From positions 1 through 48,607 of the forward strand of contig JAEWJT010000019.1 of assembly GCA_023386345.1 (NCBI GenBank): a DNA stretch of 48,607 nt, given 5' to 3'. Positions 16,843-25,810 of this stretch are shown here, piece by piece. Each line of letters starts with the position of its first letter. The stretch's first letter is position 1. The position numbers and the translations under genes are program-made. The DNA comes from Bacillota bacterium. Its GTDB lineage: Bacteria; Bacillota; Clostridia; Tissierellales; Sedimentibacteraceae. The notes below the pieces were generated by a model. The model saw only the letters and a list, made by a program, of their open reading frames with translations, was not told where the DNA came from and ran no database searches.

Positions 16843-16893
16843 ATGCTTAAGATAAATAATTTTAATTTTTAGATTAATATTTTGGAGGTGAAC

Positions 16894-17295
16894 ATGGATA
16901 ATAAAATAAATGGCATATTGTGCAAGCTTCAAAATGGAGCAATAGATGTTAATACGACAATCAAAGAAATTGAAAGTGTACAATATGATGTAGAGATTAA
17001 AGAAAAACCTAAAAAAGTGGCAAGGAAATTAAAAATTTTTATTAATTCAATTGACGCTAAGGATGGCAAAAACTTCAAAATAAACCTTCCGGGATTGCCA
17101 TTTTGGTTTTTAAAATCATTTTGTGTACCCATTATCAAACTTGCTGTAAAACACAACAAGGATAAAGCTAATGGATTTAAAATTGACGATGTCAAGCATA
17201 TAAAGCATATATTTGATGCACTAGGTCAAATGCCTCCTTTTGAAATAGTAAGTGTAGATTCAAAAGATGCAAAGGTACATATATACACTAAATAA
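16894..17295 (+). CDS. Small protein with SHOCT-like N-terminus, unknown function
   Basis: 133 residues, soluble except for a hydrophobic patch in the middle (NLPGLPFWFLKSF). The first ~25 residues resemble the short helical module (ILxxLxxGxIxVxxxxxxL) seen at the start of the third gene of this unit. The centre (KIFINSIDAKDGKNFKINLP) also parallels that gene (KIRVIDDEGTRVNVNLP), so the two are probably paralogues. GGAGG at 16884-16888 is 5 nt before the ATG at 16894; an in-frame TTG at 16882 overlaps it. It is first of three co-directional genes. Function is unknown; these modules often serve in regulatory or membrane-associated assemblies. Confidence 0.7.
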   Translation: MDNKINGILCKLQNGAIDVNTTIKEIESVQYDVEIKEKPKKVARKLKIFINSIDAKDGKNFKINLPGLPFWFLKSFCVPIIKLAVKHNKDKANGFKIDDVKHIKHIFDALGQMPPFEIVSVDSKDAKVHIYTK

Positions 17296-17350
17296 TAACA
17301 AACAAATAATAAAGCTAGCTTATAAACTATATTAGAAAGTGAGGAATTTT

Positions 17351-17710
17351 ATGAGGAAAGATGTATTAGGACAATGTCCGGTATGTAGCAATGAGCTAAA
17401 GGTTACAGAATTAACCTGCTTTAAATGCAAAACCAAAATAAGCGGAGAATTTAACTTAGATAAATTCAGCAGACTGGATAAGGAAAAGATATACTTCGCT
17501 GAAATTTTTATTAAAAATCGAGGTAATATCAAGGAAATTGAAAAGGAACTGGGTATATCATACCCAACTGTTAGGAAACTTTTAGATGAGGTTATCATCG
17601 CACTTGGTTATAGTAACAAGGTTGAAAATAGTGAATCTGAGAAAAATGAAATCTTAGAAAAGCTAAGCAAAGGTGAAATAAGCTCTGAAGAAGCTTTAAA
17701 AATGTTATAA
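17351..17710 (+). CDS. DUF2089 family protein
   Basis: 119 residues. A zinc-ribbon-like N-terminus has CPVCSN and CFKCKT (four cysteines in two CxxC pairs). A helix-turn-helix-like segment follows (IKEIEKELGISYPTVRKLLDEV). The C-terminus has a SHOCT-like helix (ILEKLSKGEISSEEALKML). This is the DUF2089 pattern and suggests a DNA-binding regulator. GAGG is 6 nt before the ATG at 17351; an in-frame GTG at 17339 overlaps the ribosome site. It lies between two paralogous small proteins that carry the same helix at their N-termini, so the three may interact or control each other. Confidence 0.85.
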   Translation: MRKDVLGQCPVCSNELKVTELTCFKCKTKISGEFNLDKFSRLDKEKIYFAEIFIKNRGNIKEIEKELGISYPTVRKLLDEVIIALGYSNKVENSESEKNEILEKLSKGEISSEEALKML

Positions 17711-17795
17711 CAAAAATTTAGTAAGAAAAAGAATTATATTATAGTTTCGCTGTGCGAGCAATTTAAAATCAAAAATTGAAAGGATGGAAATTAAA

Positions 17796-18176
17796 ATGAA
17801 TGAAAAATTAACAATACTTAAAATGGTAGAGGAAGGCAAAATATCTGTTGAGGAAGCATCAAAGCTTTTACAATCTGTAGAGGACAAAAATCAAGAATTA
17901 TCTCTTGTAACAAGATCAACTGAAAGAACTGCAAAGTGGATAAAAATAAGAGTTATAGATGACGAGGGAACAAGAGTAAATGTAAATCTTCCTATTGCGC
18001 TTGTAGATGTTGCATTTAAAATAGCAAAGGCAAGCGACAGCAACTTTGATGTTAAGCTTGGAAATGTAAATGTAGACATTGACGCCATAATCAAAATGAT
18101 TCAAGAGGGAGCAGAAGGCAAAATAGTTGATGTAGAATCAAGTGATGGAACAAAGGTAGAGATAGTTATAGAATAA
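17796..18176 (+). CDS. SHOCT-like / YvlB N-terminal-like small protein
   Basis: 126 residues. The start ILKMVEEGKISVEEASKLLQ is the short helical module found at the front of YvlB and DUF4097 proteins, but the DUF4097 beta-helix is missing. A compact alpha/beta region follows (KIRVIDDEGTRVNVNLP, then a terminal VDVESSDGTKVEIVIE). AAAGGA lies 10 nt before the ATG at 17796; an ATG at 17784 sits on the ribosome site. It is a probable paralogue of the first gene of the unit and is followed by a strong terminator. Confidence 0.75.
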   Translation: MNEKLTILKMVEEGKISVEEASKLLQSVEDKNQELSLVTRSTERTAKWIKIRVIDDEGTRVNVNLPIALVDVAFKIAKASDSNFDVKLGNVNVDIDAIIKMIQEGAEGKIVDVESSDGTKVEIVIE

Positions 18177-18201
18177 GATAGTTTAAAATAATCCCCCCTA
18201 T

Positions 18202-18238
18202 AGCGATTGAGCAAATTATTTATGCTCAGTCGCTTTTT
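18202..18238 (+). terminator. Terminator of the DUF2089 unit
   Basis: A 12-bp stem with one G-U pair (18202-18213 with 18223-18234), a 9-nt loop and a T5 tail. The gap 18177-18551 also holds the next promoter and repeats. Confidence 0.85.
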
Positions 18239-18365
18239 GCGTAGTATAAATTTTTTTATTTTGACATAGGCTAATTTTTTGCCCAAAAGTTTAGTATTTA
18301 TAAACAAGAAGCTTAGTGTTTGTAATTATTAAAAATAACTTTTATAATTTTTTTGAAATTTAATA

Positions 18366-18394
18366 TTGACATTATGATTGCACATATGTATAAT
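18366..18394 (+). promoter_or_regulatory. Consensus promoter of the pot regulator and operon
   Basis: TTGACA (18366-18371), exactly 17 bp, TATAAT (18389-18394): a perfect consensus match. It leaves a leader of about 150 nt. Confidence 0.8.
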
Positions 18395-18404
18395 AATTTT
18401 TGGC

Positions 18405-18440
18405 ATTAAAGTTTAATAAAAATAAACAATGAGTTTAATA
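18405..18440. promoter_or_regulatory. Possible operator in the pot regulator leader
   Basis: A perfect 13-base palindrome ATTAAAGTTTAAT (18405-18417), and GTTTAATA repeated at 18411-18418 and 18433-18440, 22 bp apart. Together they start about 5-40 nt past the predicted transcript start. The HTH-cupin protein encoded next is the natural candidate to bind here. Confidence 0.35.
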
Positions 18441-18551
18441 TAAAGACATTATTAATTTGTAATTTTGGGTTTTAATCTACATTGTTTAAATACTATTAAA
18501 AGTAATTATAATTAATAATTAGCATTATTCAAAGAAAGGAATGTTGCTGCT

Positions 18552-19088
18552 ATGAATATAGGAGATAAAATTAAAAGGCTTCGAACGGCTAAATTTTTAA
18601 CTCAAGAGGAATTAGCTGACAGATGCGAGCTGACGAAGGGCTATATATCGCAACTTGAAAGAGATCTGACCTCTCCGTCAATAGCTACGCTTGTTGATAT
18701 ATTAGAGTGTCTGGGAACAAACCTCGCTAAATTTTTCAACGAAGAAGCAGAGGATAAAATTGTGTTTAAAGAGGATGATGTATTTATCAAGGAAACAGAT
18801 GATAATTACACAATAAATTGGATTGTACCAAATGCACAAAAAAATAAGATGGAACCTATATTGGTAGAGCTTGATAGCTATGGTAAAACAAAATTAGATC
18901 CTCCTCATGAGGGAGAAGAATTTGGTTATATTTTATCTGGTAATATAGTACTGCATTATGGAAATGAACAGTACAAAGTAAAAAAAGGGGAGTCCTTTTA
19001 CTTTAAAACAAGCAAGGAACATTATATTGAAAACACAGGTAAAAATGTATGCAGGATACTTTGGGTAAGTACACCTCCTAATTTTTAA
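18552..19088 (+). CDS. HTH-cupin regulator, PuuR-like
   Basis: 178 residues: an XRE helix-turn-helix (about 8-62, LTQEELADRCELTKGYISQL) and a C-terminal cupin barrel (about 105-175, HEGEEFGYILSG ... KGESFYFKTSKEHYIENTG). This layout matches PuuR-type regulators, which often sit directly before potABCD and respond to polyamines. GGAA-type ribosome site is 12 nt before the ATG. It is 62 nt before potA with no terminator, so it is probably the first gene of the pot operon and controls it. Confidence 0.88.
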   Translation: MNIGDKIKRLRTAKFLTQEELADRCELTKGYISQLERDLTSPSIATLVDILECLGTNLAKFFNEEAEDKIVFKEDDVFIKETDDNYTINWIVPNAQKNKMEPILVELDSYGKTKLDPPHEGEEFGYILSGNIVLHYGNEQYKVKKGESFYFKTSKEHYIENTGKNVCRILWVSTPPNF

Positions 19089-19150
19089 AGAGTGTACTGA
19101 ATTGAAAGAAATAATACTTAACACTATAAAATAGCGTAATGGAGGAAGCA

Positions 19151-20728
19151 ATGAGCGAAAAAATTATTGAACTAAAAAATATATCTAAAAATTTTAATGG
19201 CGACATAGTTTTAGATAATATAAATCTATATATTAAAGAAAATGAATTTTTAACACTACTTGGACCTAGCGGTTGCGGAAAAACAACTCTTTTGAGAATA
19301 ATAGGAGGATTTTTAAGTCCCTCTGAGGGGCACCTAATATTTGACGGCAAAGAAATAGGCGACCTTCCTCCATACAAAAGAGAAATAAATACGGTGTTTC
19401 AAAAATATGCACTTTTTCCTCATATGAATGTCTATGATAATATAGCATTTGGCTTAAAAATAAAAAAAGAGGCAAAGGACATAATTGAGCAAAAAGTTAA
19501 TCGTATGCTTAAACTTGTTGGATTGGAAGATTTTGGGAAAAGAAGTGTAACTGAGATGTCTGGAGGACAGCAGCAAAGAGTTGCTATTGCAAGAGCCTTA
19601 GTAAATGAGCCAAAGGTGCTTTTGCTTGATGAGCCTTTAGGAGCTCTTGATTTAAAGCTAAGAAAAGAAATGCAGCACGAGCTTAAAAAAATCCAAAAAG
19701 AGGTTGGAATTACATTTATATATGTTACACATGACCAAGAAGAAGCCTTGACCATGTCAGATACAATAGTAGTAATGAAAAATGGTAAAATCCAACAAAT
19801 TGGAACTCCGACAGACATATATAACGAGCCTATAAACTCTTATGTGGCAAATTTCATAGGTGAAAGCAATATAATAGACGGAATAATGCTTAAAGATTAT
19901 GAAGTTATGTTTGAGGATAAGAAGTTTGAGTGTGTTGACTATGGCTTTGATGAAAATGAAAAGGTTGATGTGGTTATAAGACCTGAAGACCTTGATATAG
20001 TTAAAAAAGAAGATGGAAAGCTTAAGGGCATCGTTAAATCAGTTTTATTCAAGGGCGTTCACTATGAAATAGTTGTTGAAACAAAGTCTGGAACAAGCAT
20101 AACAGTAAAAATGCACGTTTCAGAGGAGAAGCCTGTTATAAATGAAAAAGCTAATGAAAAAATGAGTGCGAATGATTTCTACTTGGATATAGACGATGTT
20201 AAGGAGCTTACAGATGCAGATATTGTCGCACGAGCAGATGCAAAGGCTTGGAATCCAGATACAGACGAATGGATTTCTATAAATAAAATAGAATATGATA
20301 TAAAGCCTGAAAATGGAACATATCCTGTTAAATTCTCCACTCACGAGGGTACAAGCGTGACAGTCAATATGGTAGTAGAGGATCAAAATAGAATAGTAAA
20401 TAAGGAATATCAAGAGGAAATATTTGCGGTTAATTTCTTTAAAACAGTTGATGAAATCAAAGAAAGTATAGCACTTGAAACTGATTTAAAAACATGGGCA
20501 AATGCCTCAGCTTGGAGTCTTGAAAGTGAGATGTCTGTTGAAATAACTGACATTGTTTATGATTTTGACCCTGAGAACATAGTCCCTGGAGTTTATAATG
20601 TTACATTTAAAACAGAGGGTTATGAGTACACAATAGATACAACAGATAAGGCAGAAGAAGGCTCTGAGGTAGGACTTATGTTTTATCCTGAGGATATTCA
20701 TATAATGTCTAAAATTAGAGCATATTAA
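19151..20728 (+). CDS. potA: Spermidine/putrescine ABC ATPase PotA with inserted adhesin-type repeats
   Basis: 525 residues; PotA is normally about 350. The ATPase half is standard: Walker A GPSGCGKTT (38-46), Q-loop, MSGGQQQR signature from 136, Walker B LLLDEP around 160, then the start of the TOBE domain (VDVVIRPEDLDIV, KGIVKSVLFKGVHYEIVV). At residue 314 the TOBE strand is interrupted by two tandem modules (314-399 and 400-490), each with a GTSxTVxM start, an AxxF element, an AxAW element and a PENxxxY-V-F-T end. This is the pattern of Ig-like repeats in surface proteins. TOBE then resumes (YEYTIDTTDKAEEGSEVGL, PEDIHIM). Removing the ~176 residues restores normal length. GGAGG is 5 nt before the ATG at 19151; the frame is intact. 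Confidence 0.92.
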   Translation: MSEKIIELKNISKNFNGDIVLDNINLYIKENEFLTLLGPSGCGKTTLLRIIGGFLSPSEGHLIFDGKEIGDLPPYKREINTVFQKYALFPHMNVYDNIAFGLKIKKEAKDIIEQKVNRMLKLVGLEDFGKRSVTEMSGGQQQRVAIARALVNEPKVLLLDEPLGALDLKLRKEMQHELKKIQKEVGITFIYVTHDQEEALTMSDTIVVMKNGKIQQIGTPTDIYNEPINSYVANFIGESNIIDGIMLKDYEVMFEDKKFECVDYGFDENEKVDVVIRPEDLDIVKKEDGKLKGIVKSVLFKGVHYEIVVETKSGTSITVKMHVSEEKPVINEKANEKMSANDFYLDIDDVKELTDADIVARADAKAWNPDTDEWISINKIEYDIKPENGTYPVKFSTHEGTSVTVNMVVEDQNRIVNKEYQEEIFAVNFFKTVDEIKESIALETDLKTWANASAWSLESEMSVEITDIVYDFDPENIVPGVYNVTFKTEGYEYTIDTTDKAEEGSEVGLMFYPEDIHIMSKIRAY

Positions 20729-20751
20729 AACACAAGGTAATGGAGGTAAAA

Positions 20752-21594
20752 ATGAAGCAATTTAACAGAATGGCTTATCCTTATATAATATGGATATCAA
20801 TCATCATTGTTATTCCAATGTTTTTAATTCTTTTATACGCTTTTACAATGCCTGGCAATGATGTTATAACGATAAGATTTACACTAAATAACTTTGCTAA
20901 GTTTTTCAGCGATAATATATTTATAAACGTTTTAAATCAATCGCTTAAAATAGCTATAATAACAACAATATTTTGCATTTTGCTCGGGTATCCGGCTGCA
21001 TATATTATAGCTAATTCAAATGAAAAAATTAAAATGATACTTGTTCTTATAGTCACTCTACCAACATGGATAAATATGCTCGTTAGAACATATGCTTGGA
21101 TGGGGATTATGCAAGACAATGGAGTAATAAATTCAATACTTTCACTTATAGGTATACCTGCAATAAAAATTCTGCACACTGATTTTGCAGTAATAGTGGG
21201 CATGATTTATAACTTTATTCCGTTTATGATTCTTCAAATATATACATCCTTGACTAAAATGGATAAAAGCTATTTAGAGGCGGCAAATGATTTGGGAGCT
21301 AGTAAGGTACAGACTTTTTTGAGAATAACTCTTCCTCTGTCAATACCCGGCGTAATAAGCGGCATAACGCTTGTATTTTTACCGGCAGCCTCAAGCTTTT
21401 TTATACCGAAGTTTTTGGGAGGCGGACAGTATGTGCTTATAGGTAATGTCATTGAATCGCAATTTATAACATCTGGAAATTGGAACTTTGGAAGTGCAAT
21501 TTCAATGATAATGGCAGTTGTAATCATGATTTCGATGTATATCACTAAAAAAATAGACAAAAATCCATCAGCAAGGAGGGATATCGTAAAATGA
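20752..21594 (+). CDS. potB: Spermidine/putrescine ABC permease PotB
   Basis: 280 residues, about six membrane helices. The cytoplasmic EAA loop (YLEAANDLGASKVQTFLRI) that docks on PotA is clear. The helices PTWINMLVRTYAWMGIM and the family PSSSFFIPK-like AASSFFIPKFLGG fit PotB. GGAGG is 5 nt before the ATG at 20752. The stop overlaps the potC start (ATGA), so the two are translationally coupled. Confidence 0.93.
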   Translation: MKQFNRMAYPYIIWISIIIVIPMFLILLYAFTMPGNDVITIRFTLNNFAKFFSDNIFINVLNQSLKIAIITTIFCILLGYPAAYIIANSNEKIKMILVLIVTLPTWINMLVRTYAWMGIMQDNGVINSILSLIGIPAIKILHTDFAVIVGMIYNFIPFMILQIYTSLTKMDKSYLEAANDLGASKVQTFLRITLPLSIPGVISGITLVFLPAASSFFIPKFLGGGQYVLIGNVIESQFITSGNWNFGSAISMIMAVVIMISMYITKKIDKNPSARRDIVK

Positions 21595-22397
21595 AAAAAT
21601 CAAACAAAATACTATCAAAAATATATATGGGACTGCTTATTTTGTTCTTTTACGCACCAATAATATATATAGTGATATTTTCATTTAATGAGTCACGATC
21701 ATTGACAAAATTTAGTGGTTTTTCCTTGCAATGGTATGAAAAAATGTTCAACGATAGAGTTATGGTTGAATCTATTATAAATACTGTATTAATAGCTGTA
21801 ATTGCTACAATTGTTTCAACTATTGTTGGAACTATAACTTCAATAGGTCTTTCAAACTCTAAAAAAATTGTAAGGTCTGTAGTAGAGCAAATCAACGATT
21901 TACCTATTATGAACCCCGAAATTGTAACAGCGATTGGACTTTTAATGTTTTTTACAGCATTAAATGTTAAAAAAGGTTTTTTGACCTTGCTAATTGCTCA
22001 TATAATGTTTTGCATTCCTTATGTAATGCTGAGTATAACGCCGAAACTTCGTTCCTTAGACCCTAATTTGGCAGATGCAGCATTAGATTTGGGTGCTACT
22101 CCTTGGCAGGCACTTATAAAGGTCATAGTACCGCAAATAATGCCTGGGATAATTTCAGGTGCATTAATAGCCTTTACAATGTCATTTGATGATTTTATAA
22201 TATCATACTTTGTAACAGGCAGTGGAGTAAGCAATATTTCAATTTTGGTTTATACTATGTCAAAGCGTATAAATCCATCAATTAATGCAGTCTCAACTAT
22301 TATGATTGCAATCATCACATTTATACTTATATTAGTAAATGTGATACCAATATTAAAAGAAAGAAAGGAAAAAAGAGTTAATAAAATACATTCTTAA
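21591..22397 (+). CDS. potC: Spermidine/putrescine ABC permease PotC
   Basis: 268 residues, six membrane helices. Start-region motifs FYAPIIYIVIFSFNESRSL and the EAA loop DAALDLGATPWQALIKVI are typical of PotC; the block SFDDFIISYFVTG is the PotC substrate-path signature. It begins inside the potB stop codon (ATGA overlap at 21591-21594), with AAGGAGG-like bases at the end of potB as ribosome site. It forms the heterodimeric channel with PotB. Confidence 0.93.
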   Translation: MKKSNKILSKIYMGLLILFFYAPIIYIVIFSFNESRSLTKFSGFSLQWYEKMFNDRVMVESIINTVLIAVIATIVSTIVGTITSIGLSNSKKIVRSVVEQINDLPIMNPEIVTAIGLLMFFTALNVKKGFLTLLIAHIMFCIPYVMLSITPKLRSLDPNLADAALDLGATPWQALIKVIVPQIMPGIISGALIAFTMSFDDFIISYFVTGSGVSNISILVYTMSKRINPSINAVSTIMIAIITFILILVNVIPILKERKEKRVNKIHS

Positions 22398-22416
22398 CTC
22401 TATGGAGGTTTAAAAC

Positions 22417-23502
22417 ATGAAAAGAATTTTATCAATCTTATTAATTACAGCACTTTTATTGACAATGTCAACAGGCTGTGCAGGTAACAGCAAAAAACAA
22501 GATGCTATTAAGAAATATGGTTCTGATACATTAAAGGTATTTAATGCTGGTGAATATGTAGGAGAAAATGTAATAAAAAATTTCGAGAAGCAATTTGGTG
22601 TAAAAGTCATATATGATACATTTGAATCAAATGAAATGATGTATACTAAGGTTCAAACTGGAGAGATTTATGATATATTAATTCCATCGGACTATATGAT
22701 AGAACGACTTATACTTGAAGATAGATTAGCTAAGCTAGATAAAAGCTTAATCCCTAATATGTCAAATTTATATGATGGTGTTAAAAATCTTCCTTATGAT
22801 TTAAACAATGATTATTCTGTTCCTTACTTGTGGGGAAGTGTCGGCATAGTATATAATCAAACAAAGGTTTCAGAGGATGATTTGGAAAAAGAAGGATATA
22901 ACATATTAAAAGATACTAAATACAAGGATAGAATATATATTTATGATTCTGAAAGAGATTCTTTCATGATGGCGTTCAAGGCACTTGGCTACTCTGCAAA
23001 TACAGATAATGTTGATGAAATAAATAAAGCCTATGAGTGGCTCAAGGAATTAAATGATACGATGAATCCTATCTATGTAACTGACGAAGTAATAGATAAT
23101 ATGGTAAATGGACTAAAGGACATGGCAATTGTATACAGTGGTGATGCTGCTTACATTATAAACGAAAATGAGGATATGAACTTTTACATGCCACTTGAGG
23201 GAACTAATATATGGAGCGATGCTATGGTAATTCCTAAAAACGCTACAAATCCAAAATTAGCTCATGAATTCATAAATTATATTCTAAGCTATGAGGCTTC
23301 TAAGGACAACTCCTCAACTGTAGGATATGCTTCATCTAATAAACAAGTTTTAGAAGAAATGACTGCTGAGGGTGGAGAGTACTATGGAAACGTAGCGTAT
23401 TTACCAAGATCTGGATACGAAAAAGACGAAATTTTCAAGCATAATGAAGTTTTAAAGCAAAAATTGACTGAACTATGGATTAAGGTTAAAGCTTCTAAAT
23501 AA
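22417..23502 (+). CDS. potD: Polyamine-binding lipoprotein PotD
   Basis: 361 residues. A lipoprotein signal with the lipobox STGC (Cys21) is followed by the extracytoplasmic solute-binding fold: LKVFNAGEYVGENVIKNFEK, YDILIPSDYMIERL, and VPYLWGSVGIVYN, all typical of PotD/PotF proteins. It catches spermidine or putrescine for PotBC. GGAGG is 11 nt before the ATG. It is last in the operon and followed by a terminator that also faces feoB. Confidence 0.93.
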   Translation: MKRILSILLITALLLTMSTGCAGNSKKQDAIKKYGSDTLKVFNAGEYVGENVIKNFEKQFGVKVIYDTFESNEMMYTKVQTGEIYDILIPSDYMIERLILEDRLAKLDKSLIPNMSNLYDGVKNLPYDLNNDYSVPYLWGSVGIVYNQTKVSEDDLEKEGYNILKDTKYKDRIYIYDSERDSFMMAFKALGYSANTDNVDEINKAYEWLKELNDTMNPIYVTDEVIDNMVNGLKDMAIVYSGDAAYIINENEDMNFYMPLEGTNIWSDAMVIPKNATNPKLAHEFINYILSYEASKDNSSTVGYASSNKQVLEEMTAEGGEYYGNVAYLPRSGYEKDEIFKHNEVLKQKLTELWIKVKASK

Positions 23503-23514
23503 GATAAGTAACAT

Positions 23515-23546
23515 AAAAGACAGAGATAAAACTTCTCTGTCTTTTT
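23515..23546. terminator. Bidirectional terminator between potD and feoB
   Basis: A 12-bp perfect stem (23515-23526 with 23534-23545), a 7-nt loop, T5 on the plus strand and T4 on the minus strand. It serves the convergent potD and feoB genes. Confidence 0.85.
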
Positions 23547-23548
23547 AT

Positions 23549-25513
23549 CTAAAATATTAAATTGTATATAAAAGTAGTTATAAAACAAACAATTATTGCT
23601 ATAATTGTTGGGATTATAAAGGAAATTATAGTCCACTTCCAGCTTCCTGTTTCTTTTTTTATGGTTAGCAGAGTAGTGGAACATGGCCAGTGCAGTAAGC
23701 TAAAAAGCATGGTGTTTAAAGCTGTTAGATAGGTCCATCCATTATCAACTAAAATTGTTTTAAGTTCACTTATATTATCAAATTCTATAAGATTTCCAGT
23801 TGATAGGTATGCCATCAACAATACAGGCAATACTATTTCATTCGCCGGAAGACCTACGATGAACGCCATAAGTATAAAACCGTCAAGCCCTATAAGCCTT
23901 GCAAATGGGTCTAAGAAATTTGAAACAAGAGTTAATATGCTTATGCCTTGGATGTTTATGTTTGATATTAGCCATGTGATTGCACCAGCAGGAGCTGCAA
24001 TTATAACTGCTCTTGACAGTACAAATATTGTTCTGTCTATAATAGAAGAATACAGCACTCTTCCAATTTTTGGTACTCTGTAAGGTGGCAATTCTAGTGA
24101 AAATGTAGAAGATATTCCTTTTAAAATTGTTTTAGATAAAATATAAGAAACTAAAAGGCTAATGGAAATTCCAATTATTATCATTAAAGTTACTGAAATA
24201 GCAGGAATTACGTTGTTTAATACACCATATGAGCTAACCGCAAAAAACACTGATGAAATAGCAATTAAAGTTGGAAATCTCCCGTTACAAGGAATAAAAT
24301 TATTAGTAAGTATAGCTATCATCTTTTCTCTTGGAGAGTCGATTATCCTACATCCTATAACTCCAGCAGCATTACAGCCCAATCCCATACACATACTTAA
24401 ACACATTTTTCCATGTGCACAAGCTTTTTTAAACAAATGGTCTAAATTAAAAGCGACTCTCGGCAAATACCCCAAATCCTCTAAAAGCGTAAATAATGGG
24501 AAAAATATCGCCATAGGAGGAAGCATTACTGAAACCACCCATGCTAAAGTTCTATACACTCCCAAAATAAAGATACCATGTATGAAATCAGGTATATTGT
24601 ATTTTAAGCATAGATTTGTTAGAACATCTTGAAAGTTAAATAAAATTTTAGCAAGCATTTGAGATGGATAGTTTGCACCCTGAATAGTTATCCATAGTAT
24701 AATTCCAAGCATTGATAACATTATTGGAATTCCAAATATTTTTGATGTTATTATATCATCAATTTTTTTGTCGTGATATAACTTTGTGTGGTCTTCTTTT
24801 ACGCATTTTTCTTTAATACTTTTTGCACGCTCATAGTTTTTTTTGTATATTTCTTCTTTTGAAATGTCCGTGTTACTTTCTATATCAACAGATTTATCAA
24901 TGTATTCCATAAAATTAAGCTTTTTTTCTGTATCCTCCATATAGGAAGTTTTATTTGGCTTATACAATTGCTTTTTTACTGCAATTTCTTCTATGTACCT
25001 TGAAAGCTCTCCCATACCTACTCCGCTTCTTGCAGCGGTAAATACAACTGGTATACCAAGCTCTTTTTCTAACAGGTCCTTATCTATATGAATATTTTTT
25101 TTCTCAGCTTCATCTATTAAATTTACACATAATATTACATTATCTGTAACTTCCATTATTTGAAACACTAGATTTAGATTTCTCTCCAAACACGACGCAT
25201 CTGTTATAACGACAACAACATCATGATTTCCATAGCATATAAAATCTCTTGCAACTTCCTCATCTGTTGAAGATGTGAATAATGAATATGTCCCAGGTAA
25301 GTCTACTAAAATATAAGTATTATTGTTGTATGAAAATTCACCCTGAGCATTTACTACTGTTTTGCCAGGCCAATTGCCAGTATGCTGTTTTAAGCCTGTA
25401 AGATAATTGAAAACAGTGCTTTTTCCTGTGTTTGGATTGCCTGCTAAGGCTATTACATATTCACCTTCCCCTTTTTTAACATAAAAAACTTCGTTGTTTT
25501 TAATTTCATTCAA
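23549..25513 (-). CDS. feoB: Ferrous iron transporter FeoB
   Basis: 654 residues. The N-terminal G domain has GNPNTGKS (25-32), DLPGTYSL and NLID. A helical spacer with many charges follows, then two Gate regions (GIFILGVYRTLAWV, LGCNAAGVIGCRIID, SRAVIIAAPAGAITW) in about eight membrane helices. It imports Fe2+. The start is TTG at 25513, because no in-frame ATG precedes the G domain and AGGAGG lies about 10 nt upstream; the nearby ATG (25509) is in another frame. FeoA lies 24 nt upstream in the same transcript. Confidence 0.92.
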   Translation of the reverse strand: MNEIKNNEVFYVKKGEGEYVIALAGNPNTGKSTVFNYLTGLKQHTGNWPGKTVVNAQGEFSYNNNTYILVDLPGTYSLFTSSTDEEVARDFICYGNHDVVVVITDASCLERNLNLVFQIMEVTDNVILCVNLIDEAEKKNIHIDKDLLEKELGIPVVFTAARSGVGMGELSRYIEEIAVKKQLYKPNKTSYMEDTEKKLNFMEYIDKSVDIESNTDISKEEIYKKNYERAKSIKEKCVKEDHTKLYHDKKIDDIITSKIFGIPIMLSMLGIILWITIQGANYPSQMLAKILFNFQDVLTNLCLKYNIPDFIHGIFILGVYRTLAWVVSVMLPPMAIFFPLFTLLEDLGYLPRVAFNLDHLFKKACAHGKMCLSMCMGLGCNAAGVIGCRIIDSPREKMIAILTNNFIPCNGRFPTLIAISSVFFAVSSYGVLNNVIPAISVTLMIIIGISISLLVSYILSKTILKGISSTFSLELPPYRVPKIGRVLYSSIIDRTIFVLSRAVIIAAPAGAITWLISNINIQGISILTLVSNFLDPFARLIGLDGFILMAFIVGLPANEIVLPVLLMAYLSTGNLIEFDNISELKTILVDNGWTYLTALNTMLFSLLHWPCSTTLLTIKKETGSWKWTIISFIIPTIIAIIVCFITTFIYNLIF

Positions 25514-25537
25514 CCTTTAATTACCTCCTCCAAAAAA

Positions 25538-25759
25538 TTAACTGCAAATAATATTATTTACTTCTTCGTTTCTAAGTGCTATCATAGCCCCGCGAATTCT
25601 ATATACTGTTAAGTTGTTTTTTGGACCTTTTCTTAATACTTCAACCTTTGCCCCTGTTGTCAGCCCTAAAGCAAATAGCCTTTCCTTAAAAGAGTGATTT
25701 GCATTGTTTTTTATTATAGTAATGATATCACCAATATCGGCTTCAGATAAATTCTTCAT
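25538..25759 (-). CDS. feoA: FeoA, SH3-like partner of FeoB
   Basis: 73 residues, the normal FeoA size. The SH3-like fold is shown by ERLFALGLTTGAKVEVLRKG and RGAMIALRNEEVNNI. It is cytoplasmic and is thought to support FeoB. AGAAGG precedes the ATG by about 5 nt. It is the first gene of feoAB. Confidence 0.9.
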   Translation of the reverse strand: MKNLSEADIGDIITIIKNNANHSFKERLFALGLTTGAKVEVLRKGPKNNLTVYRIRGAMIALRNEEVNNIICS

Positions 25760-25810
25760 ATTAACCTTCTTTCATTTATTTCATAGCCTCTTGACTTGAA
25801 TGTTATTATT

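Noticed and set aside
20152..20620. Frameshift or gene fusion artefact as the explanation of the long PotA
   Set aside because: The frame is continuous, both flanks belong to the same TOBE domain, and the two modules keep codon use like the rest of the gene; an insertion fits better.
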